DNA from: Trichomonas vaginalis G3
Taxonomy: Eukaryota; Parabasalia; Trichomonadida; Trichomonadidae
Reading direction: 5' to 3'
Length of the DNA stretch: 64,000 bases
Assembly: GCF_026262505.1 (NCBI RefSeq)
Contig: NC_067206.1
Span: forward strand, 27,915,896 to 27,979,895
Of the stretch, positions 10,501 through 19,615 are shown in pieces (the first letter of the stretch is position 1; the number at the start of each line of letters is the position of its first letter). Both the position numbers and the translations under genes were made by a program. Below the pieces are notes generated by a model. That model was not told the DNA's origin, ran no database searches, and was given only the letters and a program-made list of their open reading frames with translations.

Positions 10501-13500
10501 AGATTAATTTGTACTCAGATTCATCGAAACTCATATAACTCGCGAAGAAAGCGAATGGGAAAAGAAAACTCGGTCGAACTTCCAAACATTTTGTACAACG
10601 AATTGGAGCGATTGGTGACAATTTTATAAGCTGTTGTTTGAAGATCTCGAAGCTCTGTGATATCTCTATTGGTGTTGCTTTGATGTGGCCTGCCAATGAC
10701 TTCAAAGCTGCTTTGAATGTTTCAATAGTAATCTTTGAAAAATTAACAATTTTTTGTTGAACTTGAGGAACAAAAGGTGCCGTACAACTTGATCTTTGGT
10801 TCTCTTTCATGATTGCCAGCAAATAGCTTGCTCTATCACGCCATCTCATCTGGCTTCTCACTGAAATAACTTCAAGACAACGTCTGATAGGGCTCAACAA
10901 ACTTTCTGGATGCATTTCCGTCAAAATGTATTCGATCAAATCGAAACAACTGTCCATGACACTTATACTCATTTCTGGGGTGTTTAGAAGGTCAACAATA
11001 CCAGCTATAATTGTTTGCCTGTAAGGGATGGAGTAAATAACAATAGTCTTCAATAAAGAAAACAATTCAAAAACGCAATTATCATTACTTCTCGATTTCA
11101 ATAAAAGAAAAGCATTAGAAATAACTAATGTCAAAATAGAATCGCATTGTCCACCCGTTGATTTCACAATAAATGACAAATTCTTGGAGCATTCATTAGT
11201 ACATTCTTCGAGCCAGTGTTCTTTAATAACATCGTAAACAGTGTCAATGAACTTCATGATGTGGATTCCTGAATCACTGATCATTTGTCCCAAAAGATTC
11301 AAAAATGTTGATAATTTTTCACCTTTCATCGATTTGATGAATGGCAAAACATGATTTACCATTTCTGGAAGCATGTCAGGTATAATTGATGGTTCTTCAT
11401 GGAATATCTGCAGCATACACCTGAATGCGGATTCTTGAACAGAAATGATCGAAATTGAATGGAAAATTTTGAATAAATAAGGATAAATTCTTTGTATGAA
11501 ATAGTTCTTGAAAATTGAGATATTAGTAATAGAAGATCTAAATATGTTTTGCTTCTTATGGTTCATGAATTCCACTTTGTTTTTACCCAAACAACCAATA
11601 ACTTTCAGTGTTTTTATTAATAATTTCGAGTTATTGTTATTTTGCAAAATATCCAACAAAGTTGGCATCAACATGTCACCGAAAGAAACTCCGCTTTCTG
11701 CAAGAACTTTAAGGGATTTCATACCAACGATTTTTGTCCATGGATGGACAGGCAATTCGAACATATCTCTTAAAATAGTAATGATTGGTTGAAGAGGAAC
11801 AATGTCAGGGCAAATTAAATAAAGGGATTGTATGGATTGTATCAATGATGTATCAACTTCTCTGAGAATTGTTGAGTTTGCAAAAATCAATGTTTGATCT
11901 TTATAAAGAGTAAATCTTTTTCTCAACATATCAGAAATTGTTTCGAAAATTCCTTCAGCATACAAATGCAAGAAAGGTTTTGATGCTTCAAGAATCTGTG
12001 GGAAAACAATCCATACGGGCATTGTTGACGGAACAATGATGGAAAGATTCGGATTCATTTGTTTTAATGATGATAACATCATATTTCTGACAACAGTGAA
12101 ATTAAATATTGGTAATTGTTTGATGACGTTTAAAGCTGTTTGTCGAACTTCAACAAACTCGTCATTCAAGAATCTACAGAAAGTAGGGAATACTTCCTGT
12201 TGTGATATATAAGGATATGTCTCAGGAATGAAGGATTTCACGGAATAAAGTCGAACAAATCTCGAGGAATCGTCAATTGCAAATTTTACCATTCTTATCA
12301 TCAATCTCAATGGTAAATTTCCTTCTGATGACTTGAACAAGTGGACAATGGCTCCTACAACTAATCTTCTCACGTCAATGTCTTTGGAAACCATCAGTTT
12401 CTCAATCAAACTCGCTAAATCAATCGCGTCATGTGTTTCTACGGCAGGAAGTTCATATAATGCATGTAAAACAATGACAAGACGATCTGTAAGCGTGGAT
12501 TGATGTGTAAGCTCTTGCCTGATGATATCAAGTATCTGTTGCTTGAACATGTTGAATGTTGATGACCATTGTGGAATTGATTTGTTTAATGCGGCCAAAA
12601 GACGATGTATTTGGAGCGGAACTTGTGATTTTTCAAGAATACGTCTAACATTGGTAATAAAAGCTGAAATGTTAGCATTGAAATTAGGAAAAGAAGCAAT
12701 TGCGGTTATTGTGATTTCAAAAGCTGCAGGAGGGCCAATAGATGGTGGAAGTTTCTCATTAAATATGTTAATAAGCTGTAATAATTGTTGGCAGCTCTTT
12801 GTATCGAAACGTTTGAAAATTTCAATCATATCTTGGATTAAATAAAGAGTTTCTTCTGGTTGTTTGAATCCCCAGCTTGCGAGTATATTAAATATGTTTG
12901 TGTGTTCTTCGTGAGTGATTTCTATGACTTCTAACCTCGCCATTTGAAAAATTGTTTCTAAAGCAAAGAAAGCGATCTCCGTGTTAGGAGAACTTATCAA
13001 TTTTTGGCACTGTGGGTATAACAGATTCTTCGCATTACGTTTTGAGATTGTTGGTTGTAATTTTAGTAAAACCATTAAAATTTGCATTGATCCGATGATT
13101 TCTTCGGCATTATGTACTTCGCTGAAGTTCTTGATTGTTGTGAACATAAGAATGTTGTGTGTTTCTATTAAAAAGTTTGTTCCTATGGATGCTGACTCTG
13201 ATGTGAATAAATATTCAATAGTTTCTGTAAGAATTTCGTTGATTTGTTGGTCATGATTCAGTAATGCGTTGCAAACTACATTTGCAAAATTCGTTCCTAA
13301 TCTATAAAACAATTCTGGCGCAACGTGTGCTAATTCGTGCCAAATAACGGCCGCAGCGTATCTTTCATCAGGATTATCGAATCTTTCTAAATATGTTTGT
13401 GATTTATGCACAAGAATTGATAAATATTTATCTCGATTTGGACCATTTATACGTGCAATACGTCCAGCCACAGATGCTCCGACTTGAACCAGTGGTTTAT

Positions 13501-13813
13501 AGCCCGGTTTGAGTAATTTATCAATGATTGGAGAGAATAATGGCACTTGATGATCAAAAGGATATAATGCAATAATGGCAGTGAGGCAAATTGCTGATGC
13601 ATGTCGCTTTCTTTTATCAGCAGATTGTGCGTCTTCCTCAATAAAACCTAATATCTTTGTAAGAAATGATGGAGCCAATTGAACCGACGTAAATCTAAAC
13701 AAATCGATGATTTTTGACTGCACCATCTTACTTGAGCTCATTAAATCTGATGATTTTAATGATTCATTAAGTGGAACAGCTGATGCAAGTATCTGCTTTA
13801 AATAATCATCCAT
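7565..13813 (-). CDS. TOR-family PIKK with degenerate (pseudokinase) catalytic site
   Basis: A 2082-residue protein with the TOR layout: HEAT repeats over roughly the first 1,000 residues, a FAT-like helical region (~1,050-1,550), a kinase-like region (~1,780-2,040) and a C-terminal FATC. The tail (LIKQATNVENLAKM, ending WIPWW) resembles the TOR FATC (LIKQATSHENL, ending WCPFW), which favours TOR over TRRAP. TOR normally controls growth in response to nutrients. Here the key residues are changed: the ATP-site Lys in FLLKGHED reads FFLRRTKEN (Arg ~1811); GLGDRHPSN reads GGCSDTSLND (~1933-1942), losing the His and Asn; and the DFG position reads SSF (~1955). The long frame is intact, so it looks selected, perhaps as a scaffold. 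An AAAAAAGGTGAC motif sits 15 bases before the ATG. Confidence 0.85.
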   Translation of the reverse strand: MDDYLKQILASAVPLNESLKSSDLMSSSKMVQSKIIDLFRFTSVQLAPSFLTKILGFIEEDAQSADKRKRHASAICLTAIIALYPFDHQVPLFSPIIDKLLKPGYKPLVQVGASVAGRIARINGPNRDKYLSILVHKSQTYLERFDNPDERYAAAVIWHELAHVAPELFYRLGTNFANVVCNALLNHDQQINEILTETIEYLFTSESASIGTNFLIETHNILMFTTIKNFSEVHNAEEIIGSMQILMVLLKLQPTISKRNAKNLLYPQCQKLISSPNTEIAFFALETIFQMARLEVIEITHEEHTNIFNILASWGFKQPEETLYLIQDMIEIFKRFDTKSCQQLLQLINIFNEKLPPSIGPPAAFEITITAIASFPNFNANISAFITNVRRILEKSQVPLQIHRLLAALNKSIPQWSSTFNMFKQQILDIIRQELTHQSTLTDRLVIVLHALYELPAVETHDAIDLASLIEKLMVSKDIDVRRLVVGAIVHLFKSSEGNLPLRLMIRMVKFAIDDSSRFVRLYSVKSFIPETYPYISQQEVFPTFCRFLNDEFVEVRQTALNVIKQLPIFNFTVVRNMMLSSLKQMNPNLSIIVPSTMPVWIVFPQILEASKPFLHLYAEGIFETISDMLRKRFTLYKDQTLIFANSTILREVDTSLIQSIQSLYLICPDIVPLQPIITILRDMFELPVHPWTKIVGMKSLKVLAESGVSFGDMLMPTLLDILQNNNNSKLLIKTLKVIGCLGKNKVEFMNHKKQNIFRSSITNISIFKNYFIQRIYPYLFKIFHSISIISVQESAFRCMLQIFHEEPSIIPDMLPEMVNHVLPFIKSMKGEKLSTFLNLLGQMISDSGIHIMKFIDTVYDVIKEHWLEECTNECSKNLSFIVKSTGGQCDSILTLVISNAFLLLKSRSNDNCVFELFSLLKTIVIYSIPYRQTIIAGIVDLLNTPEMSISVMDSCFDLIEYILTEMHPESLLSPIRRCLEVISVRSQMRWRDRASYLLAIMKENQRSSCTAPFVPQVQQKIVNFSKITIETFKAALKSLAGHIKATPIEISQSFEIFKQQLIKLSPIAPIRCTKCLEVRPSFLFPFAFFASYMSFDESEYKLISKRLYEIMKLPNLPDDVLLQLLNLIEFAVLSRIDLGIDTKFLIEKSIKLQRYDIAFSIIESIPLVKNTPITPDLLQDLSITNYAIGRKTDAYEIAKRVPKLEISAAMMLEDWTKALELISSEKEPDRYVTETVECLAEVEKWEDILLYSDKFDQQSLANQAKISRFFWTAEMNCGDKKKSLEYVYRTGGYNTEDCIQKAILFINLGDFDSAKETIHLGWRYLTANVQNIARNNKSMFEKKLFLAEQLHQLQEVLDCHRDKNYVSKFRKNWSDKLPQMRDDYERQNQLFQIVRLIPDAIDLDDFAINILSSTLYAKKQDEAMRLANLFFPDKNSQSSKYSKIMLLDSKERLETGLKSLDEFDGYFRKRLENQVGKDLFQQATSIEQLKEAETHLLKGDRNYDKITDTQIILANATGSEDIAISAIKAIKTRVTTKTKARKLYLMHLISLILKFCESESVCNSISDVFESLDSSIAVLVASFILTLITNKNKRVSETAVKIIHHAMQSLDEIFFFNLNRELQNHPDNELLEDLTDDIKRYHSITFSHINLISSGLIKMAHNMWGATIRLLSEFVESKSIETINKIVQVVSVPNYCHIESDFKKYFGKRLSTFTEEIINRGHVEEQDFEHAEELLLSMSQMQDSIRVIPISSFNQQLERKTTWQVGIPFSKAIEGEVKLTKFFHSVQNLENGLIVSMVGSDGRKYSFFLRRTKENIFLSDEFVSLLSATSPRLQSLKKRCNLMIAKDVSFKERIKGSTTLLNLIFSYRQSTASHEEISYEEQDVRLLILKERGKDDLAKSILTSSISAMKWAERQITFSKTLGIISALFYVGGCSDTSLNDILFDKASGALDYSSFIVNTHSQPVPFRLTAMLERALGTAGVNGTFRSYLVSTLEDIRSYKRGLAPALQFAVMRPPFDKYFVPTSYIGTFTSEFNSSEEVDSVYPRIKGFGSLEKEVDDLIKQATNVENLAKMPLSWIPWW

Positions 13814-13828
13814 GATACGCAGAGCGCT

Positions 13829-13840
13829 GTCACCTTTTTT
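13829..13840 (-). promoter_or_regulatory. shared upstream motif (AAAARGTRMC type)
   Basis: Minus-strand AAAAAAGGTGAC, 15 bases before the ATG of the TOR-like gene. It resembles motifs at the same place before four other genes in this window (dynamin, IFT56, phospholipase B-like, TAF11). Confidence 0.4.
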
Positions 13841-14167
13841 CAGAAAAAATCTACCCGATTTTTATTTGGAATTCAGATCTCTCAAATTTGGCAATACTGA
13901 ACAATATAAAAGATCTACTGTTGGTTGATCATGAGGGCATGGAATTGGTAATGTGTTTCATATATTCATTTGAAAAAATAAAAATTCAAAATCAAAGAGT
14001 TGACATAAAGCTAAAAATTTGAATACTTAAATCACATCGCATGAAATTTATCAATATACTCATTGTGCGCGAATTAATATTTCGTTCTGAACCCCGAGAA
14101 TAATATTACGTGATAATTGGATTGTTATTGAAACTCTGAACATATCATCCAACCTCTAGAATAATTA

Positions 14168-14262
14168 TGAATAGTAAAGAAGCAGTAGAATTTCTCATTA
14201 ATCATGGTACCAATATCATTGCAATAGATAAGGCGGAGGGAATGCCTTTATATCTTGGATAG
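14168..14262 (+). pseudogene. ankyrin-repeat relic
   Basis: A 31-residue frame, MNSKEAVEFLINHGTNII then DKAEG, ending in a stop. It matches one trichomonad ankyrin repeat (typically NSKE..EFLISHG.NIN..DK.G). Nothing else of the gene is recognisable around it in the 13,814-14,478 spacer, which is otherwise empty. It is probably the remnant of a decayed ankyrin-family gene. Confidence 0.5.
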
Positions 14263-14478
14263 GTAATATATAAAAAAATTAAAAAAAAAACTGAAGAGAA
14301 ATATTAGTAAGAAGAAAATGTAATTCAATTCATCTTCTTTCATTATCAATGTAGAGTAACTTAGACTTAGTAAACTTCACACTCTGCATAGATCTAAATG
14401 AAATTTCTATTCAGTCAACCGTTTATAATAAAAATCATTCATTTTATTTTTCAAGCAAGAAATAATCATAAAAAAAAC

Positions 14479-15951
14479 TTAGACCTTTGTGTTAAGAATT
14501 GCAATTCTGTATTCTTCTGGAAGGTAGTCGAGGTCCTCCTCCTTAAGAACACCTTGAGGGAGGTACTTGACAGCATCTGCACCCATAGACAAGATATGAT
14601 TGATAACGAGTTTTCTTCTTTCCTCGTTCAATATTCTCTGACGTTCGTTTTCTCTCTCCTGTTCGAGCTGTAACTTCTTGAGCTCCTGAGCGCGAGCTGC
14701 CTCGTACATCTCTCTCTTCTGAAGCATCTGTCTTGTGAGCTCTCTTCTGTACTTCTCGTTCTTGATCCTTGCGTTCTCCTGTTCGACAGCTGCGAGTTCG
14801 TTCAAGCGCTTCTGTTCTTCGACCATCTGTTGTTTGAGTTTGAGTTCCTCGATTCTTGTGCGCTCTCTTTCGGCAGCCTTCGCCTTGAGAGACTGTTCCA
14901 TGAAGACCTTGCAGTCCTCGATCTGTTTCCTGATCTTCTCGGCTTCCGCGCGCTCCCTGTCCTGAAGGCGCTGCAATTCTTGTTGTTCGGCGAGATCGAG
15001 ACACAACTGTTCGTATTCTTCGTCTTCTTTCTGCTTCGCTTGGATGTCTCTTGCAATTCTCTGTCCGATAGCTTCGCGTGCTACATCGCGGCGCTTCTGT
15101 TCTTCCTGTGCACGGCGGAGACGCTCGTCGACATTCATCGAGAACTCCGCAATCTTGCGGTCTTCCTCTTCTTGTTCGCGGCGCTCGCGTTCTTTCATCG
15201 CCTGGCGTGCGGCCATGAAGTCCTGCATCTCGCGGAAGTTGTGGGCCTGCTTCTGGCGGTAAGCTGCTTCGCGTTCTGCATCTTCGCGCTGTACTCTGGC
15301 AACGATTTCGTTGACTTGCTGTTCATCGCGTTTGCGCTCAGCAACTTCGAGTAATTGTCTGCGGCGTTCTTTATCTCTGAGCTGTTCTTGAATGAATGCT
15401 CTTGTTGCAAGGGAGTTTGCGTGCTTGGCTTCTTCTTCCATTACACGGGCTGCTTCTTCTCTACGGTAATTACGCATCATTTGCTGCTCTTCTTCAATAC
15501 GCTCTTGCTCTTCCTCCTTGCGGCGCTTGTCGGCTTCTTTAATTTGCTTGTCACGTGTCTGTGTGATAAGTGCTGTTTGTAATTTAGACTTAAGCTCACG
15601 AATTTCTGCATCATTTTCGCGAAGAAGTGCACGATATTTCTGGTCACGAATTTCTGCTTGGGTTTGTTCTGCTAAAGCCTGTGCAATTGCATCTTGCTCT
15701 TGCATTTCACGCATCCTTGTTTCATACGCTTGTTGTTGATTGTATATCTTTTCAGCCATTGCAAATTCTTCATCTGCAACGCGCTGTCTTGCTGCCTTGC
15801 GACGGAGAGCAGATCTCTCATCCGTTTCTTGTTGAACTCTATCTTTTTGCTCGGCTTTTATTTTGCTTTGATATATAGAATACATAGCTTCGTCACGTGC
15901 CCTCTGCTCGTAACGGCGCTCGAACATCTGCCTGGTAACTCGCTGCGTCAT
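14479..15951 (-). CDS. MNS1: MNS1-like axonemal coiled-coil protein
   Basis: A 490-residue, charged, almost entirely coiled-coil protein (Glu/Arg/Gln-rich heptads throughout, TPH/trichohyalin-like). It ends with a distinctive globular tail, MGADAVKYLPQGVLKEEDLD then YLPEEYRIAI, which resembles the MNS1 tail (LPKGVF, then D-LG-EF). Human MNS1 is 495 residues. MNS1 is a microtubule inner protein of motile axonemes, which fits a multiflagellate. The frame opens at 15,978; the internal Met followed by TQRVTRQMFERRY is preferred. Codon use is richer in G+C third positions than its neighbours, common in highly expressed trichomonad genes. MNS1 rather than CFAP53 or another TPH protein is inferred from length and tail. 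Confidence 0.75.
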   Translation of the reverse strand: MTQRVTRQMFERRYEQRARDEAMYSIYQSKIKAEQKDRVQQETDERSALRRKAARQRVADEEFAMAEKIYNQQQAYETRMREMQEQDAIAQALAEQTQAEIRDQKYRALLRENDAEIRELKSKLQTALITQTRDKQIKEADKRRKEEEQERIEEEQQMMRNYRREEAARVMEEEAKHANSLATRAFIQEQLRDKERRRQLLEVAERKRDEQQVNEIVARVQREDAEREAAYRQKQAHNFREMQDFMAARQAMKERERREQEEEDRKIAEFSMNVDERLRRAQEEQKRRDVAREAIGQRIARDIQAKQKEDEEYEQLCLDLAEQQELQRLQDRERAEAEKIRKQIEDCKVFMEQSLKAKAAERERTRIEELKLKQQMVEEQKRLNELAAVEQENARIKNEKYRRELTRQMLQKREMYEAARAQELKKLQLEQERENERQRILNEERRKLVINHILSMGADAVKYLPQGVLKEEDLDYLPEEYRIAILNTKV

Positions 15952-16444
15952 CCGATGTTTAAAACGTACAAATCTCAAAAAAATTCAGAGGCTCCGTTTT
16001 CTTTTACTTCGTTTGTAAAATATAACCTAAATTACTGATATTTTATAATCAACTACTTGTGTCTAATAAAATGTCCGTATGAATGACAAGGTTTATTTCT
16101 AAATTTGATATTTTTATTTCCGAATTCAAGAAAATTATCAGTGTTATGATGTTGTTTTTTCATAAAATTCAAAAATATGTGTATTCATTCATAGCAAAAG
16201 TTTAAAAAGCAAATTGAATGATTGAATTAGATTTATTATTAATGAATGATAAATGATAATGAGACAAATACTTTTTATGCATGGATTATTGTCGAAGGGT
16301 GTAATAGTAAAGACTAAGCTGCGAATTTTGAAAAATCTCCGATCTATCATTTATAAAAGTTGTCAAATCTAGAAAAACATGGTTATATGGTTCATTTTAA
16401 AGATATTTTCTGTTTATTTACAATATTATGAGATTACAAAAAAA
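15952..16444. other. intergenic, no gene seen
   Basis: About 490 AT-rich bases between the MNS1-like and CK2-like genes. Nothing recognisable on either strand. Confidence 0.5.
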
Positions 16445-17434
16445 TTATGTTTGGAAGAATTTATGTTTCAGAGCTTCTCTAGCCGTTACTCTATTCTCTG
16501 GATCTAATTCAAGCATCTTAGAAACAAGGTCCATTGTTTCTGGAGTTAATAAGTGATTATTTCCTGGCATTCCGAGTTCGTAGAAGCTTCCTTCAACTTT
16601 CCTAGTTGTTCCTATTGATGGATTGTATTTTCCAGCAAATTTGTTCCATGCATGGCTTCCGTATGCTTTAATGAATGCTTCAATTGTATTTTTCTCTCCT
16701 TTTTGATCCCAATGGCCTTTCAATCTGATCATTATGTCTAAACATGAAAGTCCAAGTGACCAAATATCAATTGCGCATCCGTAAGTTGAAATATTCGCAA
16801 CTAATTCGGGAGCTTTGATATGAACACAGCCAACTCGAGGATTTAAGGGTCTTCCTTTTCTGTAAAAGTCGGATAATCCGAAATCGACAATTGCTAACTT
16901 TCTATGTTCGAAATCTGCCAAAATATTCGCTAATCTTAAATCACGATGAATAACACCATGTTCGTGAATATTAGCAAGTGTTTCTAATGTGGTCTTAAGC
17001 CACCATCTGAAATCATCAAGTGTAATATTGCCATTGTAGCCTGATGGTGTAGAAGAATGATATGAATAAACAATTGCTGGATTTGTTTCATTTCCAATGA
17101 TTCCGTATATTTTGAGAACATTTGGAACATCGTTCAATGCACGTAATGTGTTAAATTCCTTGCCTAACATTCTTTTATTAAATTGAAGTAAATTTTTAAT
17201 TGCTACTTCTGTTCCATTAGGAAATGTAGCTTTGTATACTGTAGAAAAGTGGCCGCTACCAAGAAATTGATTTGATTCGTTAAGTGTGAAGTTATCGAAA
17301 TGAAATTCGAAATCAAAATTAAAAAACTCTGGAGGATACAGTTCATTAGCATCTTTGCAGCCTCTGAAACAGTCATTACTTATAACTTTTCCGAAAAACA
17401 TTGAACCATGAGCAAAAAATAAAGAGAAAAACAT
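16445..17434 (-). CDS. casein kinase 2 alpha-like protein kinase with hydrophobic N-terminus
   Basis: A complete kinase domain: LGSGHFSTVYKA glycine loop, VAIK lysine, HRDLRLAN catalytic loop, VDFGLSDFY, APEL, DIWSLG, and a C-terminal helix ending LKHKFF. The run DFEHRKLAIVDFGLSDFYRK and the PRVGC..KAPELV segment are CK2-alpha-like, as is the LTPETMDLVSKMLELDPENR end. Oddities: the catalytic-loop Lys of HRDxKxxN is Arg, and the N-terminus (MFFSLFFAHGSMFFGKVISN) is hydrophobic like a signal peptide, followed by NFT and NES sequons. The frame opens at 17,578 but would then overlap the divergent TAF5 gene, so I prefer the Met at 17,434. It may be an endomembrane or secreted CK2-like kinase; this is inference. 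Confidence 0.75.
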   Translation of the reverse strand: MFFSLFFAHGSMFFGKVISNDCFRGCKDANELYPPEFFNFDFEFHFDNFTLNESNQFLGSGHFSTVYKATFPNGTEVAIKNLLQFNKRMLGKEFNTLRALNDVPNVLKIYGIIGNETNPAIVYSYHSSTPSGYNGNITLDDFRWWLKTTLETLANIHEHGVIHRDLRLANILADFEHRKLAIVDFGLSDFYRKGRPLNPRVGCVHIKAPELVANISTYGCAIDIWSLGLSCLDIMIRLKGHWDQKGEKNTIEAFIKAYGSHAWNKFAGKYNPSIGTTRKVEGSFYELGMPGNNHLLTPETMDLVSKMLELDPENRVTAREALKHKFFQT

Positions 17435-17546
17435 GAAGATTTTGAATGTTGGCAATTTGCCATGGCAAAATTGGTAAATGTTAGTGGCAAGGAAATTTGT
17501 AAATTTACGTGACAAAAAAATCGAGAAAAAAATATTTTTTTGTGAA

Positions 17547-18962
17547 ATGAATGATAATTTAGCGATTGATGCGGTCAATTCATTTTCATCTACATTTAAT
17601 TATAGTACAACAGTTCCTCATGGCGAAACTATCGAAGAAATGTTGCAATCAACACAATATCTCGAATCAAGTCCTATAACGTTTACTTATTCTTTTGGAG
17701 GTAGAAGAGAGTTAATCCCTGGTGAAGTCTATCAGACTTATCTTGACTTTATGAATAAAAACAAAGGATTAACTGCTCTTCGCTCCGTTCTTTATCCGCT
17801 TTTTTGCCAGCTAGTTATCTATTTCAGGCGTTACGAGGAGACAGATAAATGCAAAGAGTTCGTCGAAAAATATCTTTCAACAATTCCTCAAGAATATTTA
17901 CAAGAAGTTACACAATTTGTAGAAAACGAAGAATTTTACGAACGATATGCAAGTATTTTTAACATGCAGCATTTCATCTTATACTGTGACGAGAAAACAG
18001 CCAATGTTTTAGTTGATTTTATTAATGAACAATATAATTCTCAACTTAGAGCATTATTAACCGATTCAATTACCATCAGAATTAAGAGAGATGTACAGAA
18101 ATTCTCAGAAATTAGGTTTATTTCACCAGACAAACACAGTGAATTGTCAATTATCTCTGGAACAATTCCTGGCTGCAATCTTGCTGTTATTCCTAAGAGT
18201 GCTCCATATATTTATGCTGTTCTTGATGGAAATAATGTCGTTTGCCTAGAAACTGAAAAGCATATTTCAAAAATACTCTACAGACATGCAGCTCCTATTA
18301 CTACAATATGCGCTTCATCAACAGGAAGCTTATGTGTTACTGCTGATGTAAGCGGAGTTTGCAGAGTTTGGTCTAAAAATGGATCAAGATTACTTTCAGA
18401 CGTTATGTGTCCAATTTGGTCCTCCTGCTTTGCACCGATTGGAGGAGTGTTTGCTTTGGGTTACCAGGATGGTACTGTTCGTCTTTTCCGTTCAGATAAT
18501 TGCTCAGTATTCAGAGCTTTCGTTGGCCATACGAAATCTATCATTGCAATCTGTTTCCATCCAAACTGCAGCTATGTTGCATCAGCGTCTCTCGATTCTA
18601 CCATCAGATTATGGGATGTAAGAACAGCGGAGACAAAAAGATTGTTTATTGCCTCACAGCCACCATCCGCTGTTGCTATATCACCTGATGGAAAGAATCT
18701 CGCTTATTTCGATGGTTCTCTCCATTTATGCGATATCGGAACTGGAGAAAACAAGGCTTTAGTTGTTCTACCCCTCAAATTTATTGCTGGTATCCACTTC
18801 CTTGCAAGCGGTACAAACGCTGTTGTAGTTGCTAAAGGTGGAGCTGTTTTTGCTGTTAATTTCGAAACTCAGAACGCAACTGAGCTGACAGCTGTTGAAA
18901 AGACAGTTGTTTTCTCAGGAATCCCACAAGAAAACGAGTTAAGAATACTCACAGCTGAATAA
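17547..18962 (+). CDS. TAF5: TAF5-like TFIID subunit (NTD2 + WD40)
   Basis: Residues ~40-190 match the TAF5 NTD2 fold: RSVLYPLFCQLVIYF, then KCKEFVEKY, then FYERYASIFNMQHFILYCDE with INEQYNSQLRALL. The second half is a WD40 propeller: HAAPITTICASS, DGTVRLFRSDN, VGHTKSIIAICFHPN, and SYVASASLDSTIRLWDVR, which resembles the TAF5 block NYVATGSADRTVRLWDV. TAF5 is the scaffold of TFIID (and SAGA), binding histone-fold TAFs and the core promoter. At 471 residues it is shorter than human TAF5 (800) and lacks an evident LisH. The start is set at the Met followed by NDNLAIDAV (first ATG after a TTGTGAA leader), leaving ~110 bp to the divergent kinase gene. A TAF11-like gene lies about 8 kb away. Confidence 0.82.
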   Translation: MNDNLAIDAVNSFSSTFNYSTTVPHGETIEEMLQSTQYLESSPITFTYSFGGRRELIPGEVYQTYLDFMNKNKGLTALRSVLYPLFCQLVIYFRRYEETDKCKEFVEKYLSTIPQEYLQEVTQFVENEEFYERYASIFNMQHFILYCDEKTANVLVDFINEQYNSQLRALLTDSITIRIKRDVQKFSEIRFISPDKHSELSIISGTIPGCNLAVIPKSAPYIYAVLDGNNVVCLETEKHISKILYRHAAPITTICASSTGSLCVTADVSGVCRVWSKNGSRLLSDVMCPIWSSCFAPIGGVFALGYQDGTVRLFRSDNCSVFRAFVGHTKSIIAICFHPNCSYVASASLDSTIRLWDVRTAETKRLFIASQPPSAVAISPDGKNLAYFDGSLHLCDIGTGENKALVVLPLKFIAGIHFLASGTNAVVVAKGGAVFAVNFETQNATELTAVEKTVVFSGIPQENELRILTAE

Positions 18963-19615
18963 GATTTTGATATGATATAATTTTTATATTTTTTGTTTCT
19001 CTTTATTTTTGGATTTTATTTTTATAAACTGATCAATAATAAATATAATGCAATAAAAATAGATTTTCTACGAAAAAATTAATTCTAATTTTTCCCCTTC
19101 TAACATTATCTTCTTTTTGCTTACAGAAAGTTTATGCACTCCTAGATGTAGTTTGTATAGTTCAGTTGGCTTTGAGCAGGGACTTCTGGTTAATGTTTTA
19201 CTCTTTACTGATAAGTTTCTTAATGCATTCAATAAATTATATGTCATCACAATTTTGTGAAGAAACTTTTATAATTGAGAAAAAAGTTTGTAATAAGGTC
19301 GCATTTTGAGTATAATTTTAAGTGGGACATATTTAACATAGAAAAATCCAATTATGTTTCTCGTATACATGATAAAATATAGCAAAATCAAATTCATTTT
19401 GATAAATTTATCTCTTAATATGATATGTTTTTAGATTTTTGTAATCTGCAAAATCAGTGAATTAATGTTTTCATGGTTTCGACGGATTGAGCAATATTGC
19501 AATCAAAATTTATTTCACAGTTATAACGAAAATGGAAATTACTGTTAAAATTATATTATGTGTATGTATAAGAGAATGTTTGAATAAAATGTGTACGTTT
19601 CAAAAAACGTTGGAA
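18963..19615. other. intergenic, no gene seen
   Basis: About 650 AT-rich bases between TAF5 and the TTLL fusion gene. A 60-codon frame exists on the minus strand but shows no family signal. Confidence 0.5.

Noticed and set aside
7565-13813. TRRAP/Tra1 as the identity of the giant PIKK
   Set aside because: Length is far below TRRAP and the FATC tail resembles TOR; kept only as an alternative.
14735-15882. Several long plus-strand frames opposite MNS1
   Set aside because: Leu/Phe/Ser-rich translations are the antisense of a Glu/Arg/Gln coiled coil; not real proteins.
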